From NCBI GenBank assembly GCA_947173755.1, contig CAMWGM010000054.1:1-8125 (forward strand): a DNA stretch of 8,125 nt, written 5' to 3'. The notes beneath the pieces were generated by a model, which saw only the letters and a list, made by a program, of their open reading frames with translations, was not told the origin of the DNA and did not search any database. Position numbers and translations under genes: made by a program. The stretch comes from an uncultured Muribaculaceae bacterium (GTDB lineage Bacteria > Bacteroidota > Bacteroidia > Bacteroidales > Muribaculaceae). Below are positions 1 to 7,080 of the stretch, piece after piece. The first letter of the stretch is position 1; the number at the start of each line of letters is the position of its first letter.

Positions 1-187
1 TCGCATCAGAATCCTGATCGAAGGCATACAGATGGCCTCCTTCTTCAGCCGAAAGGCGTTCGAGGATGGCACGCGAATGACCGCCGCCGCCATAGGTGAC
101 GTCGACATAAGTGCCTCCCGCATGGATGTCGAGCGCCTGCAGGCACTCGGGAAGCAGAGCCGGGATATGATAAACTTCTGATTGCAT
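1..187 (-). CDS. rsmH: RsmH, 16S rRNA cytosine-N4 methyltransferase (5' part, runs off window)
   Basis: The first 62 codons are present and the rest lies beyond position 1. RsmH (MraW) is a cytoplasmic S-adenosylmethionine-dependent enzyme that methylates N4 of C1402 in 16S rRNA. The N-terminus has the family pattern: YHIPALLPECLQAL at residues 6-19, the SAM-binding GGGGHS loop at 33-38 within YVDVTYGGGGHSRAIL, and the acidic DQD segment at 57-59 where the family binds the SAM ribose. The ATG at 185-187 is the natural start, because the YHIP block begins five residues later as in other RsmH proteins. A GAGG-like stretch precedes it but lies close to a -7 promoter match, so the leader may be very short. 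The gene normally starts the dcw division/cell-wall cluster, often behind mraZ; no mraZ is seen here, and the upstream neighbour is the phospholipase gene. Confidence 0.93.
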   Translation of the reverse strand, partial: MQSEVYHIPALLPECLQALDIHAGGTYVDVTYGGGGHSRAILERLSAEEGGHLYAFDQDSDA

Positions 188-201
188 AGATTTTCCGACC
201 T

Positions 202-231
202 CAAAATTAATAAAAAATTTGCAAATACAAA
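202..231 (-). promoter_or_regulatory. Bacteroidota-type promoter for rsmH (candidate)
   Basis: On the minus strand a perfect TAnnTTTG -7 element (TAATTTTG, 202-209) is preceded by TTTG at 228-231. The gap is 18 bases, slightly shorter than the usual 19-21. The -7 element ends only 14 bases before the ATG, so transcription from here would give a leader of only about 8 bases. The stretch 188-329 is AT-rich and holds no credible gene. Confidence 0.45.
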
Positions 232-269
232 CTAATTTTCGGCAGGAAAATCTGAAATTTTTATTAACA

Positions 270-285
270 CACCTCGGAGAAGGTG
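270..285 (-). terminator. weak hairpin between the phospholipase gene and rsmH
   Basis: CACCT and AGGTG form a 5-bp stem around a 6-base loop. On the minus strand it is followed by an AT-rich stretch (TGTTAATAAAAATTT) rather than a clean U-run. It lies 45 bases past the phospholipase stop, the right place for a terminator, but the stem is short and this is only a candidate. Confidence 0.25.
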
Positions 286-329
286 AGAATTAGGCGGTTA
301 GGTAGTTTTCATTTGAGAATTTAAACCCC

Positions 330-1181
330 TCAATAGTCGCTGAAAAGCGTAGGCTTGATGACTATTCCGATGCGCAGCGTCGAGTGGAACTCCTTGTAGG
401 CCAGCAGTCCTTCCCCATAGCCGTTGTAATACTGCAGGAAGAGATACTGGTTGTCACGCTTGAAGAGACGGTAGTTGAGGTCGACAATCGTGTTGTAGTT
501 CATCCTCCATCCCTTGCGTTTCACGAGTGTGATGGCAAATCCGAAACGCCCGTTGCGCGAATTGAAGGCGGTACCCATCTGATAGATGCCCGTGTAGTTG
601 AGAAGGTCAGGATTTTCATAGCCGTCCACGATCGGAATCCAGAACTTGGCATGCACCGTGATCTGCGGGTCGATCATTATGGAGCCTCCGAGCGAGATTT
701 TGTTCCACGAGCGCGAGGCCGCCCCGTCGCGGCCGTTGCTCTCATGTTCGGCGATAAGATTTATCTTTCCCACGAAACGGTTTTTTACAAAAAGGGGTTT
801 CGTAAGACCGATGCCCGGATTGAAATTAAGGTCGGTGAAAGGCATCGAATTCTCGAGTATATTCCAGAATGCCTTCTGCGTGTAGAACAGGAAAAGATAG
901 GTCCCGAAAGGAAGAGTAGACTTCGTAAGACGCTGGGCGAAAGATATCTGAAATTTGATGTTTGAATTCTTCCGCGTGATGGTCTGCCCGACCGGACACC
1001 CGAAGATGAAATAATTGTCCTTATAAAGCCCGAAGTAGGGACCCGAGTCGAACGCACGCCTCACTGAGTCGGTGTTGACAATATTATCTTTGTCTTCAGC
1101 CACATCGGTAAGCACCTGCGACTTCACCGCGGGAGCCGTCGCGAGCAGAAAGAACAGAAATATGAATACTGACCGGAGCAT
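330..1181 (-). CDS. pldA: Outer-membrane phospholipase A (OMPLA/PldA family)
   Basis: This 283-residue protein is a calcium-dependent outer-membrane phospholipase that releases acyl chains from phospholipids in the outer leaflet, acting as a dimeric 12-strand barrel in the studied enzymes. A signal peptide (about residues 1-21, hydrophobic core VFIFLFFLLATA, plausible cleavage after VKS) is followed by a mature length close to that of E. coli. The active site is recognisable: H146, S148 and N160 in EHESNGR and SRSWNK reproduce the spacing of E. coli His142, Ser144 and Asn156. R151 and S156 fall where E. coli has the calcium ligands Arg147 and Ser152. The late YGEGLLAYK block at 255-263 matches the family. 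The protein ends in Tyr rather than Phe. It has its own promoter, and the 142-base gap to rsmH suggests separate transcription. The fold and activity are known for the family; physiological role here is inferred (envelope lipid turnover). Confidence 0.9.
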   Translation of the reverse strand: MLRSVFIFLFFLLATAPAVKSQVLTDVAEDKDNIVNTDSVRRAFDSGPYFGLYKDNYFIFGCPVGQTITRKNSNIKFQISFAQRLTKSTLPFGTYLFLFYTQKAFWNILENSMPFTDLNFNPGIGLTKPLFVKNRFVGKINLIAEHESNGRDGAASRSWNKISLGGSIMIDPQITVHAKFWIPIVDGYENPDLLNYTGIYQMGTAFNSRNGRFGFAITLVKRKGWRMNYNTIVDLNYRLFKRDNQYLFLQYYNGYGEGLLAYKEFHSTLRIGIVIKPTLFSDY

Positions 1182-1209
1182 CTGGATGGTATTGTGATGA
1201 GATTGACCG

Positions 1210-1241
1210 CAAAATTAATGATTTTAGCGTCTTATTCCAAA
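1210..1241 (-). promoter_or_regulatory. Promoter for the phospholipase gene
   Basis: On the minus strand TTTG (1238-1241), 20 bases, then TAATTTTG (1210-1217) match the Bacteroidota consensus at both boxes and in spacing. The predicted start of transcription near 1203 gives a leader of about 22 bases before the ATG. It is arranged back to back with the promoter at 1325-1356. Confidence 0.72.
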
Positions 1242-1324
1242 TTAGCCGCCAGTCAAATCGCACAATTCGTCCCGCACGCACCCGCGCTTTCACGTCGCTC
1301 CGGCCCCCGTTAGTGTCAATAATT

Positions 1325-1356
1325 TTTGCCTTTTCGGGATATTTCCACTATTTTTG
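1325..1356 (+). promoter_or_regulatory. Promoter for the DUF4369-like lipoprotein gene
   Basis: TTTG (1325-1328), 20 bases, then TATTTTTG (1349-1356) is a full match to the Bacteroidota consensus. Transcription should begin near 1363, about 14 bases before the ATG. This rules out a TTG start at 1326 that would otherwise extend the reading frame, since that codon lies inside the -33 box. Confidence 0.75.
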
Positions 1357-1368
1357 CATCTCCAACCT

Positions 1369-1376
1369 CCCCCCCC
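1369..1376 (+). repeat. C8 homopolymer directly before the lipoprotein start codon
   Basis: Eight cytosines fill the last eight bases of the very short predicted leader, abutting the ATG. There is no Shine-Dalgarno sequence. Tracts of this kind can change length by slippage; a change here would alter the leader, not the reading frame. Confidence 0.85.
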
Positions 1377-2465
1377 ATGAATACTCCATCAATAAAGATA
1401 TACCGCGGCCAGATTGTCAGAAGTCTCTTCATTTTCCTGACCCTTCTGCTCACATCCTGCTCCGACGATGATCCTCATTTCACCGTCCGACTCCGAGTCG
1501 ACGGCCTCGGCAACCAGGGTGTCGACATGGTCTACACCGACCGTCGCGGTGCTCTGAGGCGTGTCACCGCCCACCCCGACTCGAAAGAAATAATCGAATT
1601 TACCGGATCCGCCCCCTCGCCGACACTCGCCGAATTCTTCACCGCCGGCTCGGCCCGTCCGCTCCTTGCCCTTCCCGTCGAGGATGGCCGCAAGATCGAG
1701 GCGCGCATGAAATTCGGCCTCGACTCCACTCTCGTTGTTAAAGGCTGGAAGCCGGCCGCCGAGTTCGTCCGTCTTCTTGCTTCGACCGACAGCGTTGCCG
1801 ACCCCATCGAACGCAACAGCCGCATAGCCGCCATCGTCGGCGACCATCCCAAGGACTTCCTCTCCGCATTCCTGCTTATGACGCGCTTCCACGTCCCCGG
1901 ACACGAACTCGAAGCCGACTCCCTGCTCCAGCTCATCGACCAGGAAATACTCCCGCAGGGAATGGTGAAAAACTGGGCCAGGATGCTCGGAGGCCAGATA
2001 GCCACCGGGGCACGCGAGGAAATGAGAGGCGTCTCTCTCCCCATCAGTGCCGACACGCTCCGCCGCGCCTCCCTCACCCCCGGACTGCAGAGTTACCAGT
2101 TGCTCGCCGTGACCGCCAAAGCAAAAAACCGTGACGATATCCTCACGCTGCGCAGTCTGCGCGACTCATTCCCCAACAACCGCCTTGATCTCCTCGAGGT
2201 AGGTGCCCAGACCGACTCAGCGACATGGCGCGCCGACATTGCACGCGACACCGCCGGATGGCAGCAGGGCTGGGCTCCCGGAGGCGTCAGCAGCGCACCC
2301 CTCCGTCGTCTCGAGATCCCGCGGCTCCCGTTCTACATCGTGGCCGACAGTTCCACCAAGATCATTTATCGCGGCGAAAGTCTCGACGAGGCTGCTGCCG
2401 TCATCCGCAGCCGTCTCGTCCCTGCCGCCGACACCGACAGTCTGGCGAACGAGGTTCAGGAATAG
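1377..2465 (+). CDS. Probable surface lipoprotein: DUF4369-like domain plus cysteine-free thioredoxin-like fold
   Basis: This 362-residue protein starts with a lipoprotein signal (FIFLTLLLTSC, lipidated Cys28). It is followed by Ser-Asp-Asp-Asp, which resembles the surface-export signal described for Bacteroides lipoproteins. Residues about 34-135 have the beta-rich look of a DUF4369 domain (FTVRLRVDGLGNQGVDMVY, then LALPVEDGRKIEARM). A helical stretch leads to a C-terminal region (about 236-348) with the order of a TlpA/ResA thioredoxin fold. LQSYQLLAV is the first strand, LDLLEVGAQTDSATWRADI follows, then a tryptophan-rich helix, and IPRLPFYIVADSSTKIIYRG supplies a likely cis-proline strand pair. 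Where the family has W-C-x-x-C this protein reads TAKAKNRDD, and Cys28 is the only cysteine in the protein. Thiol-disulfide chemistry is therefore excluded; a binding or structural role is inferred. The ATG at 1377 is chosen from the promoter and lipobox positions. The 3' end overlaps metH by 10 bp on the opposite strand. Confidence 0.75.
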   Translation: MNTPSIKIYRGQIVRSLFIFLTLLLTSCSDDDPHFTVRLRVDGLGNQGVDMVYTDRRGALRRVTAHPDSKEIIEFTGSAPSPTLAEFFTAGSARPLLALPVEDGRKIEARMKFGLDSTLVVKGWKPAAEFVRLLASTDSVADPIERNSRIAAIVGDHPKDFLSAFLLMTRFHVPGHELEADSLLQLIDQEILPQGMVKNWARMLGGQIATGAREEMRGVSLPISADTLRRASLTPGLQSYQLLAVTAKAKNRDDILTLRSLRDSFPNNRLDLLEVGAQTDSATWRADIARDTAGWQQGWAPGGVSSAPLRRLEIPRLPFYIVADSSTKIIYRGESLDEAAAVIRSRLVPAADTDSLANEVQE

Positions 2466-5400
2466 TAATAAGCCTCGGGAGCCGCGATATAAAGCCCCAT
2501 TTCCGAAGCGTCAGGCATCATTGCCCCGTTTTCGGTCACCCTGATACCGATTGTCTCGGGCTTCAATGCCTCGGCAAGTCTGAGCGCCAGCCGCTGGTCG
2601 GGGAGCGACGGATATCCCACCGCCGGGCGGATCCCCCTGTATTTCGCCGCAAATAGTTGCTCCGTCGTCAGGTTTTCGTCAGGAGAATATCCCCATATCT
2701 CCATCCTCACCCTCCTGTGCAGCCACTCCGACGTCGCTTCGGCCAGGCGATGTGAAATCGACTGCAGCAGCAATTCCCTGTAGGGATCCTTCTTCTCATC
2801 ATCGTCAGGCCTCACCGTGACAGCCACCGCGAAAGCACCCATCCGATCTTCCCCCTCGCCATAAATCCAGTCGGCCACCGAAGGACACACCTCCTCGTTC
2901 CCACGCCGCCTGCGCGGCAGATGAAGTTGTGTACCCCCGAATGTGACGGTGTCCGTCGCCCGGTCGACACTCGCCCGGTCGATCTTTACCTTACATTTTA
3001 TCTCAAACCGTTCCGGCTCACTCCCGACGATCGAGCGCGCATCCTCAAGCAATTTTCTCCGTTCATCCTCGGGTGCCCCGTTGCTGCGCCACGCCCGCAG
3101 AAATTGCTTCCAGTTGATGAGAGGTGCCACATCTTTGACATCCACAGTCATTTCCGTCACCCCTGCCATTGCGGGCGCCGGTGCCGGAGCCGCGGCATAA
3201 GGCGCATGCCGCCTCCTTGCCTCCTCTTCAGGATACTCCTCCACATGCTCCTCGGCATAACGACGCCTGAGCCCTTCCTGACTCTCGCGCAGATCGCTCA
3301 GCCACTCTTCACGGCTCTCCCGATCGAGCAGACGGGCCGCGATCAGTGGATTTTGCGATGCATCGGCCGCATGTATCACCGGCCATGGCGTGGCAGGCGC
3401 TATCCTCAGCGCGGTGTGAAGGGGAGAGGTTGTCGCACCACCGATCATCACCGGCTTGTCGATTCCAGCCTCGGCCAGCGCGGCCACAGTCACTCTCATC
3501 TCCTCGAGCGACGGCGTGATAAGCCCGGAAAGGCAGATTATGTCAGGATCATGCCTGCGTGCCTCCTCGACAATCCGCTGCGCGTCAACCATTACTCCGA
3601 GATCCACCACCTCGAAGTTGTTGCACCCCATCACGATCGCCACGATGTTTTTCCCGATGTCATGCACATCCCCTTTCACGGTGGCTATCATCACCTTTCC
3701 GGCCTTGGCCGCCATCTTCTCCTGACCTTTCCCTATCACAGGCTCGAGTATCTCCACGGCACGCTTCATCGTGCGCGCCGCTTTGACCACCTGGGGCAGG
3801 AACATCCGCCCCTCCCCGAAGAGACGTCCCACCTTGTCCATCCCCTCCATCAGAGGGCCGCTGATTATCTCCACCCCCTCCATCCCCGAGGAAAGAAGAG
3901 CCTCGATGTCGCCCGCGAGCGTCAGGTCGTTTCCAGTCACCATCGCCTCCGCAAGTCGTTCGGCCGGAGTCAGTTCCCTCATCTCCTTTCCCTTTTCTCC
4001 TGCGGCAGGAGTATTTTTCTCTATCACGTGTGACGACGCATATTCCGTCAGCCGCTCCGCCGCATCATCGCGCCGGCAGAGCAGCAGATCCTCTATCAGA
4101 CCCCTCAGTTCAGCGTCGATCGTCTCATATTCTGTCATTGCTCCCGGATTGACGATCGCCATGTTCAGTCCGGCCCGGCGCGCGTGGTACAGAAACACCG
4201 AATGCATCGCCTCCCTGAGCGCATTATGGCCCCTGAAGGCGAAAGACAGGTTACTGACACCCCCGCTCACCTTCGCATGCGGCAGATTTTCCCTTATCCA
4301 CTTCGTCGCGCGGATGAAATCGAGTCCGTAGCGGTCGTGCCCCTCGATTCCCGTCGCGACTGCCAGCACATTAGGATCGAAGATTATATCCTCGGGCGGA
4401 AACCCGATCTTTTCCGTCAGCAGCCTGTAGGCACGTCCGCACACCTCGGTCTTCCGCTCGAAAGTGTCCGCCTGACCCTTTTCGTCGAACGCCATCACCA
4501 CCACGGCTGCTCCACGCCTGCGGATCCGCTCCGCATCCTCCAGAAACCGCTCCTCTCCCTCCTTGAGCGATATCGAGTTGACTATCCCCTTCCCCTGCAC
4601 ATGTCCGAGCGCATCTATTGCAGCCTCGCGGTCGGAAGTGTCGATCATCACCGGCACACGCGCGATCTCCGGCTCCGACGCTATCAGATCCAGAAACCGG
4701 TTCAGTTCCTTCCCTGCGTCAAGCAGTCCGTCATCCATATTTATGTCGATCACCTGCGCACCCTGACCGATCTGCGTCCGGGCCACGGCAAGCGCTTCCG
4801 AAATCTTCCCCTCCTTGATCAGCCTCAGGAATTTCCTCGATCCGGCCACATTGCATCTCTCCCCGATCACCGTGAATCCATCCTCGGCGTCCAATGCCTC
4901 AAGTCCCGAGAGCCTCAGCCTTTTGTCCGGCGAGTGCCACACCCTCGGCTTACCCTCGTCGGCTATCTTTCTGATCTCAGCGATGTGTCGCGGAGTAGTG
5001 CCGCAGCATCCGCCGATGATGTTCACCAGTCCCTCCTCCACAAATGCCGCCACCTCCCGGGCCATCCTCTCCGGCGTGTCGTTATAGTGGCCGAGCGCAT
5101 CAGGCAGACCCGCATTCGGATGCGCCGATACAGGCCATGGAGCCAGACGCGCCAGTTCTCGTAGCCACGGCAGCATCTCCTTCGCCCCGAACGAACAGTT
5201 CATTCCCACCGACGCTATCGGATAGTGGCCGATCGACGCCAGAAAAGCCTCGATCGTCTGCCCCGAGAAAGTTCGGCCGTCAGCCCCCGCGAGTGTCAGC
5301 GACACCATCACCGGAAGATCAAAATCAGTGGCCGCCTCAAGTCCCGCTTTCAGATTGAGCGTGTCAAACACCGTCTCGAAAAGCAGCAGGTCGGCTCCAC

Positions 5401-5905
5401 CCTCCGCCAGTCCCTCGATCTGCACCTGATAGGCATCTCTCAACTGGTCATAACTCACCGCCCTGGCCCCCGGGTCGCTCATATCTGCGCTCATCGATGC
5501 CGTCTTGTCGGTCGGCCCGATCGATCCGGCCACCCACACCTTTCTCCCTGCACTGTCGGCCACATCACGGGCCAGCCGGGCCGCGGCGACGTTCATCTCC
5601 CTCGCTTCAGCCCCAAGACCATATGCCGCCAGCGATATGGCATTGGCATTGAACGTGTTGGTCGAAATTATGTCCGCCCCCGCCTCGACATACATTTGCG
5701 AGATGCGACTGATTACCCCCGGCTCCGTCAGCGACAGCAGGTCGTTACACCCCGACAGCCTCTGCGGCCACGTCTCAAAACGTTTGCCTCTGAAACGGTT
5801 TTCCGAAAGTCGGGCCTCTTGGATCATAGTGCCCATCGCCCCGTCGAGCACAAGAATACGTTGACGCAAAGCGTCGATAAAGGAAGTGAAATTTGATTTT
5901 GCCAC
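2456..5905 (-). CDS. metH: Cobalamin-dependent methionine synthase MetH
   Basis: A 1149-residue cytoplasmic enzyme that transfers the methyl group of 5-methyltetrahydrofolate to homocysteine via methylcobalamin. All four modules are visible. The homocysteine domain (about 10-320) has zinc ligands C237 (GMNCSFG), C300 and C301 (GGCCGTTP). The pterin domain is about 340-610. The cap and B12 domain (about 645-870) has GDVHDIG with lower cobalt ligand H748, SGL at 793-795 and GG at 822-823. The reactivation domain (about 915-1149) has the S-adenosylmethionine motif RPAVGY at 1093-1098. E. coli MetH has 1227 residues; this one stops about 35 residues early and is also shorter inside the reactivation domain. 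N931 sits where I recall E. coli having Asp946. The start is GTG at 5903-5905: an in-frame stop lies shortly upstream and no nearer ATG precedes the conserved LVLDGAMGTMIQ block. It follows the esterase gene by 48 bases with no clear promoter or riboswitch, so co-transcription is likely. Confidence 0.96.
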   Translation of the reverse strand: MAKSNFTSFIDALRQRILVLDGAMGTMIQEARLSENRFRGKRFETWPQRLSGCNDLLSLTEPGVISRISQMYVEAGADIISTNTFNANAISLAAYGLGAEAREMNVAAARLARDVADSAGRKVWVAGSIGPTDKTASMSADMSDPGARAVSYDQLRDAYQVQIEGLAEGGADLLLFETVFDTLNLKAGLEAATDFDLPVMVSLTLAGADGRTFSGQTIEAFLASIGHYPIASVGMNCSFGAKEMLPWLRELARLAPWPVSAHPNAGLPDALGHYNDTPERMAREVAAFVEEGLVNIIGGCCGTTPRHIAEIRKIADEGKPRVWHSPDKRLRLSGLEALDAEDGFTVIGERCNVAGSRKFLRLIKEGKISEALAVARTQIGQGAQVIDINMDDGLLDAGKELNRFLDLIASEPEIARVPVMIDTSDREAAIDALGHVQGKGIVNSISLKEGEERFLEDAERIRRRGAAVVVMAFDEKGQADTFERKTEVCGRAYRLLTEKIGFPPEDIIFDPNVLAVATGIEGHDRYGLDFIRATKWIRENLPHAKVSGGVSNLSFAFRGHNALREAMHSVFLYHARRAGLNMAIVNPGAMTEYETIDAELRGLIEDLLLCRRDDAAERLTEYASSHVIEKNTPAAGEKGKEMRELTPAERLAEAMVTGNDLTLAGDIEALLSSGMEGVEIISGPLMEGMDKVGRLFGEGRMFLPQVVKAARTMKRAVEILEPVIGKGQEKMAAKAGKVMIATVKGDVHDIGKNIVAIVMGCNNFEVVDLGVMVDAQRIVEEARRHDPDIICLSGLITPSLEEMRVTVAALAEAGIDKPVMIGGATTSPLHTALRIAPATPWPVIHAADASQNPLIAARLLDRESREEWLSDLRESQEGLRRRYAEEHVEEYPEEEARRRHAPYAAAPAPAPAMAGVTEMTVDVKDVAPLINWKQFLRAWRSNGAPEDERRKLLEDARSIVGSEPERFEIKCKVKIDRASVDRATDTVTFGGTQLHLPRRRRGNEEVCPSVADWIYGEGEDRMGAFAVAVTVRPDDDEKKDPYRELLLQSISHRLAEATSEWLHRRVRMEIWGYSPDENLTTEQLFAAKYRGIRPAVGYPSLPDQRLALRLAEALKPETIGIRVTENGAMMPDASEMGLYIAAPEAYYYS

Positions 5906-5951
5906 CGGCTGAAAATTCTGTAGTCAGTAAAAAAGGCTCATCCGCCCGATC

Positions 5952-5976
5952 AATTATGAATTATGCATTATGAATT
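5952..5976. repeat. Heptamer tandem repeat at the 3' end of the esterase gene
   Basis: Three consecutive 7-base units (AATTATG, AATTATG, CATTATG) plus a partial fourth (AATT) form an AT-rich island in otherwise GC-rich DNA. The tract supplies the stop codon and the last residues (FIMHNS) of the esterase on the minus strand. It resembles the short tandem heptamer families of several bacterial genomes; its copy number in this genome cannot be seen from here. Confidence 0.7.
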
Positions 5977-7021
5977 GCGATAACTCCACCGCATTCACGG
6001 CATGGCGCTTTGCCGACGGATGATGTTCGGCGCCATATCCCAGTTCGCCCGTCTCTTCCGACAGATCAAACCTCTCCACTCCCTCTCTCTCGGCCGCCAC
6101 AGCGTCGAGCGCCCCACGGGCATCCTCCAGAGTCTTCCCGTGAAGCATAGGCCCCGTCAGAAGCACGATGGTTGCCTCCGGATATACCTCTCTTATATGA
6201 TCGGTAAACCTCCCGGCCGCATCCCTGAAGAGATCTATGTCATAATTGTTGAGCGACAGATCATTAGTCCCGAGATTGACGCACACAATATCCGGCTGCC
6301 ATTTCGAGAAATCCCATTTGTTTTCGGGATGATAGATCAGCACATTGTCATAATCGTCAGGCATACGGCCGTCAGGCGAGCCCTCGCGCGGACCGTTATA
6401 ATTCCTGTAGATTCCCGCGCCCGAGCGTGCCACCACATAATACTCCGCATCCAGCAATCGTGCCGCCAGATGGGCGAACGTCAGGCAGTGGTTCTCAGTT
6501 TCATAACTGAAGTGTATCTCCGGCCCCTCCGCATCGGTCCCGTAACCGCAGATGATCGAATTGCCGATAAACTCGATTTTCGGACCCTTCGGACGCTTGG
6601 GCTCATGCAGTTGCCCTCCGGGAGCGAGCATGAACCCCCTCCAGTGAGGATTTTTCTCATAACCCTCTATGCAGTAGGTGATTCGCGCATTGTGTATTCC
6701 ATCTCCGAGATTATCGGCCAGTCTCATCACCGAATCGCGCTCGCCGAAAAACACCTTTTGTGCGGGCATCGAGTCGATCTCCACCACGAAATGGCCGCTC
6801 CCCGGCGACACCGCCATATCTATCCATGGACTCTCGAAACTCAACATCGCTGTCGTCCCCGGATAGGTGAACGCCGGCTCCGCTGGGTCGGTCCAATCCA
6901 TACGTCCCATATAGAAAATATGTTGCGACGAAGGCTCAACCACCACGGGATCACCCCCTTGCGAACAACCCGATAAAAGGACCATGCACACCGGAGGCAC
7001 TATTGAAAAAAAACTCTTCAT
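5954..7021 (-). CDS. CE2-family carbohydrate esterase lipoprotein (SGNH/GDSL hydrolase)
   Basis: This 355-residue protein has the two-domain plan of carbohydrate esterase family 2, whose members remove acetyl groups from plant or host polysaccharides. A lipoprotein signal (MVLLSGC, Cys19) points to the envelope. Residues about 33-140 form the N-terminal beta-sandwich (IFYMGRMDWTDPAEPAFTYPGT, then HFVVEID). The SGNH domain follows: IEFIGNSIICGYG with nucleophile S155, SGAGIYRNYNG with the block II glycine near 201-203, NLGTND with N253 and D254, and EHHPSAKRH with catalytic H334. E332 stands two residues before the histidine, where many relatives have Asp and some have none. An in-frame TGA shortly upstream fixes the ATG; a GGAGGAA sits about 20 bases before it, too far for a normal ribosome site. 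It heads a probable two-gene unit with metH. The exact substrate is not readable from sequence. Confidence 0.85.
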   Translation of the reverse strand: MKSFFSIVPPVCMVLLSGCSQGGDPVVVEPSSQHIFYMGRMDWTDPAEPAFTYPGTTAMLSFESPWIDMAVSPGSGHFVVEIDSMPAQKVFFGERDSVMRLADNLGDGIHNARITYCIEGYEKNPHWRGFMLAPGGQLHEPKRPKGPKIEFIGNSIICGYGTDAEGPEIHFSYETENHCLTFAHLAARLLDAEYYVVARSGAGIYRNYNGPREGSPDGRMPDDYDNVLIYHPENKWDFSKWQPDIVCVNLGTNDLSLNNYDIDLFRDAAGRFTDHIREVYPEATIVLLTGPMLHGKTLEDARGALDAVAAEREGVERFDLSEETGELGYGAEHHPSAKRHAVNAVELSQFIMHNS

Positions 7022-7080
7022 ACTTATAAATCAAATCAAAAATTCCTCCGCCCTCGTCACAAATCTCAGGCAGACACATG

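Noticed and set aside
384..965. A 193-residue plus-strand frame opposite the phospholipase gene
   Set aside because: The opposite strand has signal peptide, promoter and full OMPLA active site; the plus frame has no promoter and no motif.
1326..1376. TTG start at 1326 extending the lipoprotein by 17 residues
   Set aside because: The codon overlaps the -33 promoter box, and the extension would put extra residues before a normal lipoprotein signal that begins at the ATG at 1377.
2921..5896. Several long open frames on the plus strand opposite metH (2921-4033, 4184-5164, 5225-5896)
   Set aside because: They mirror the codon bias of the GC-rich metH gene. Their products are low-quality His/Arg/Pro-rich sequences with no recognisable domain, while the minus strand encodes a complete MetH.
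5929..5946. Possible terminator between the esterase and metH (GGC/GCC then six U on the minus strand)
   Set aside because: The stem is only 3 bp with a 6-base loop, too weak to call despite the U-run.
6002..6976. A 324-residue plus-strand frame opposite the esterase
   Set aside because: It is antisense to a complete CE2 esterase with all catalytic motifs, and its translation shows no family features.
7022..7080. Riboswitch in the esterase leader
   Set aside because: The leader is about 53 bases with no B12-box or SAM-aptamer-like pairing that I can see.
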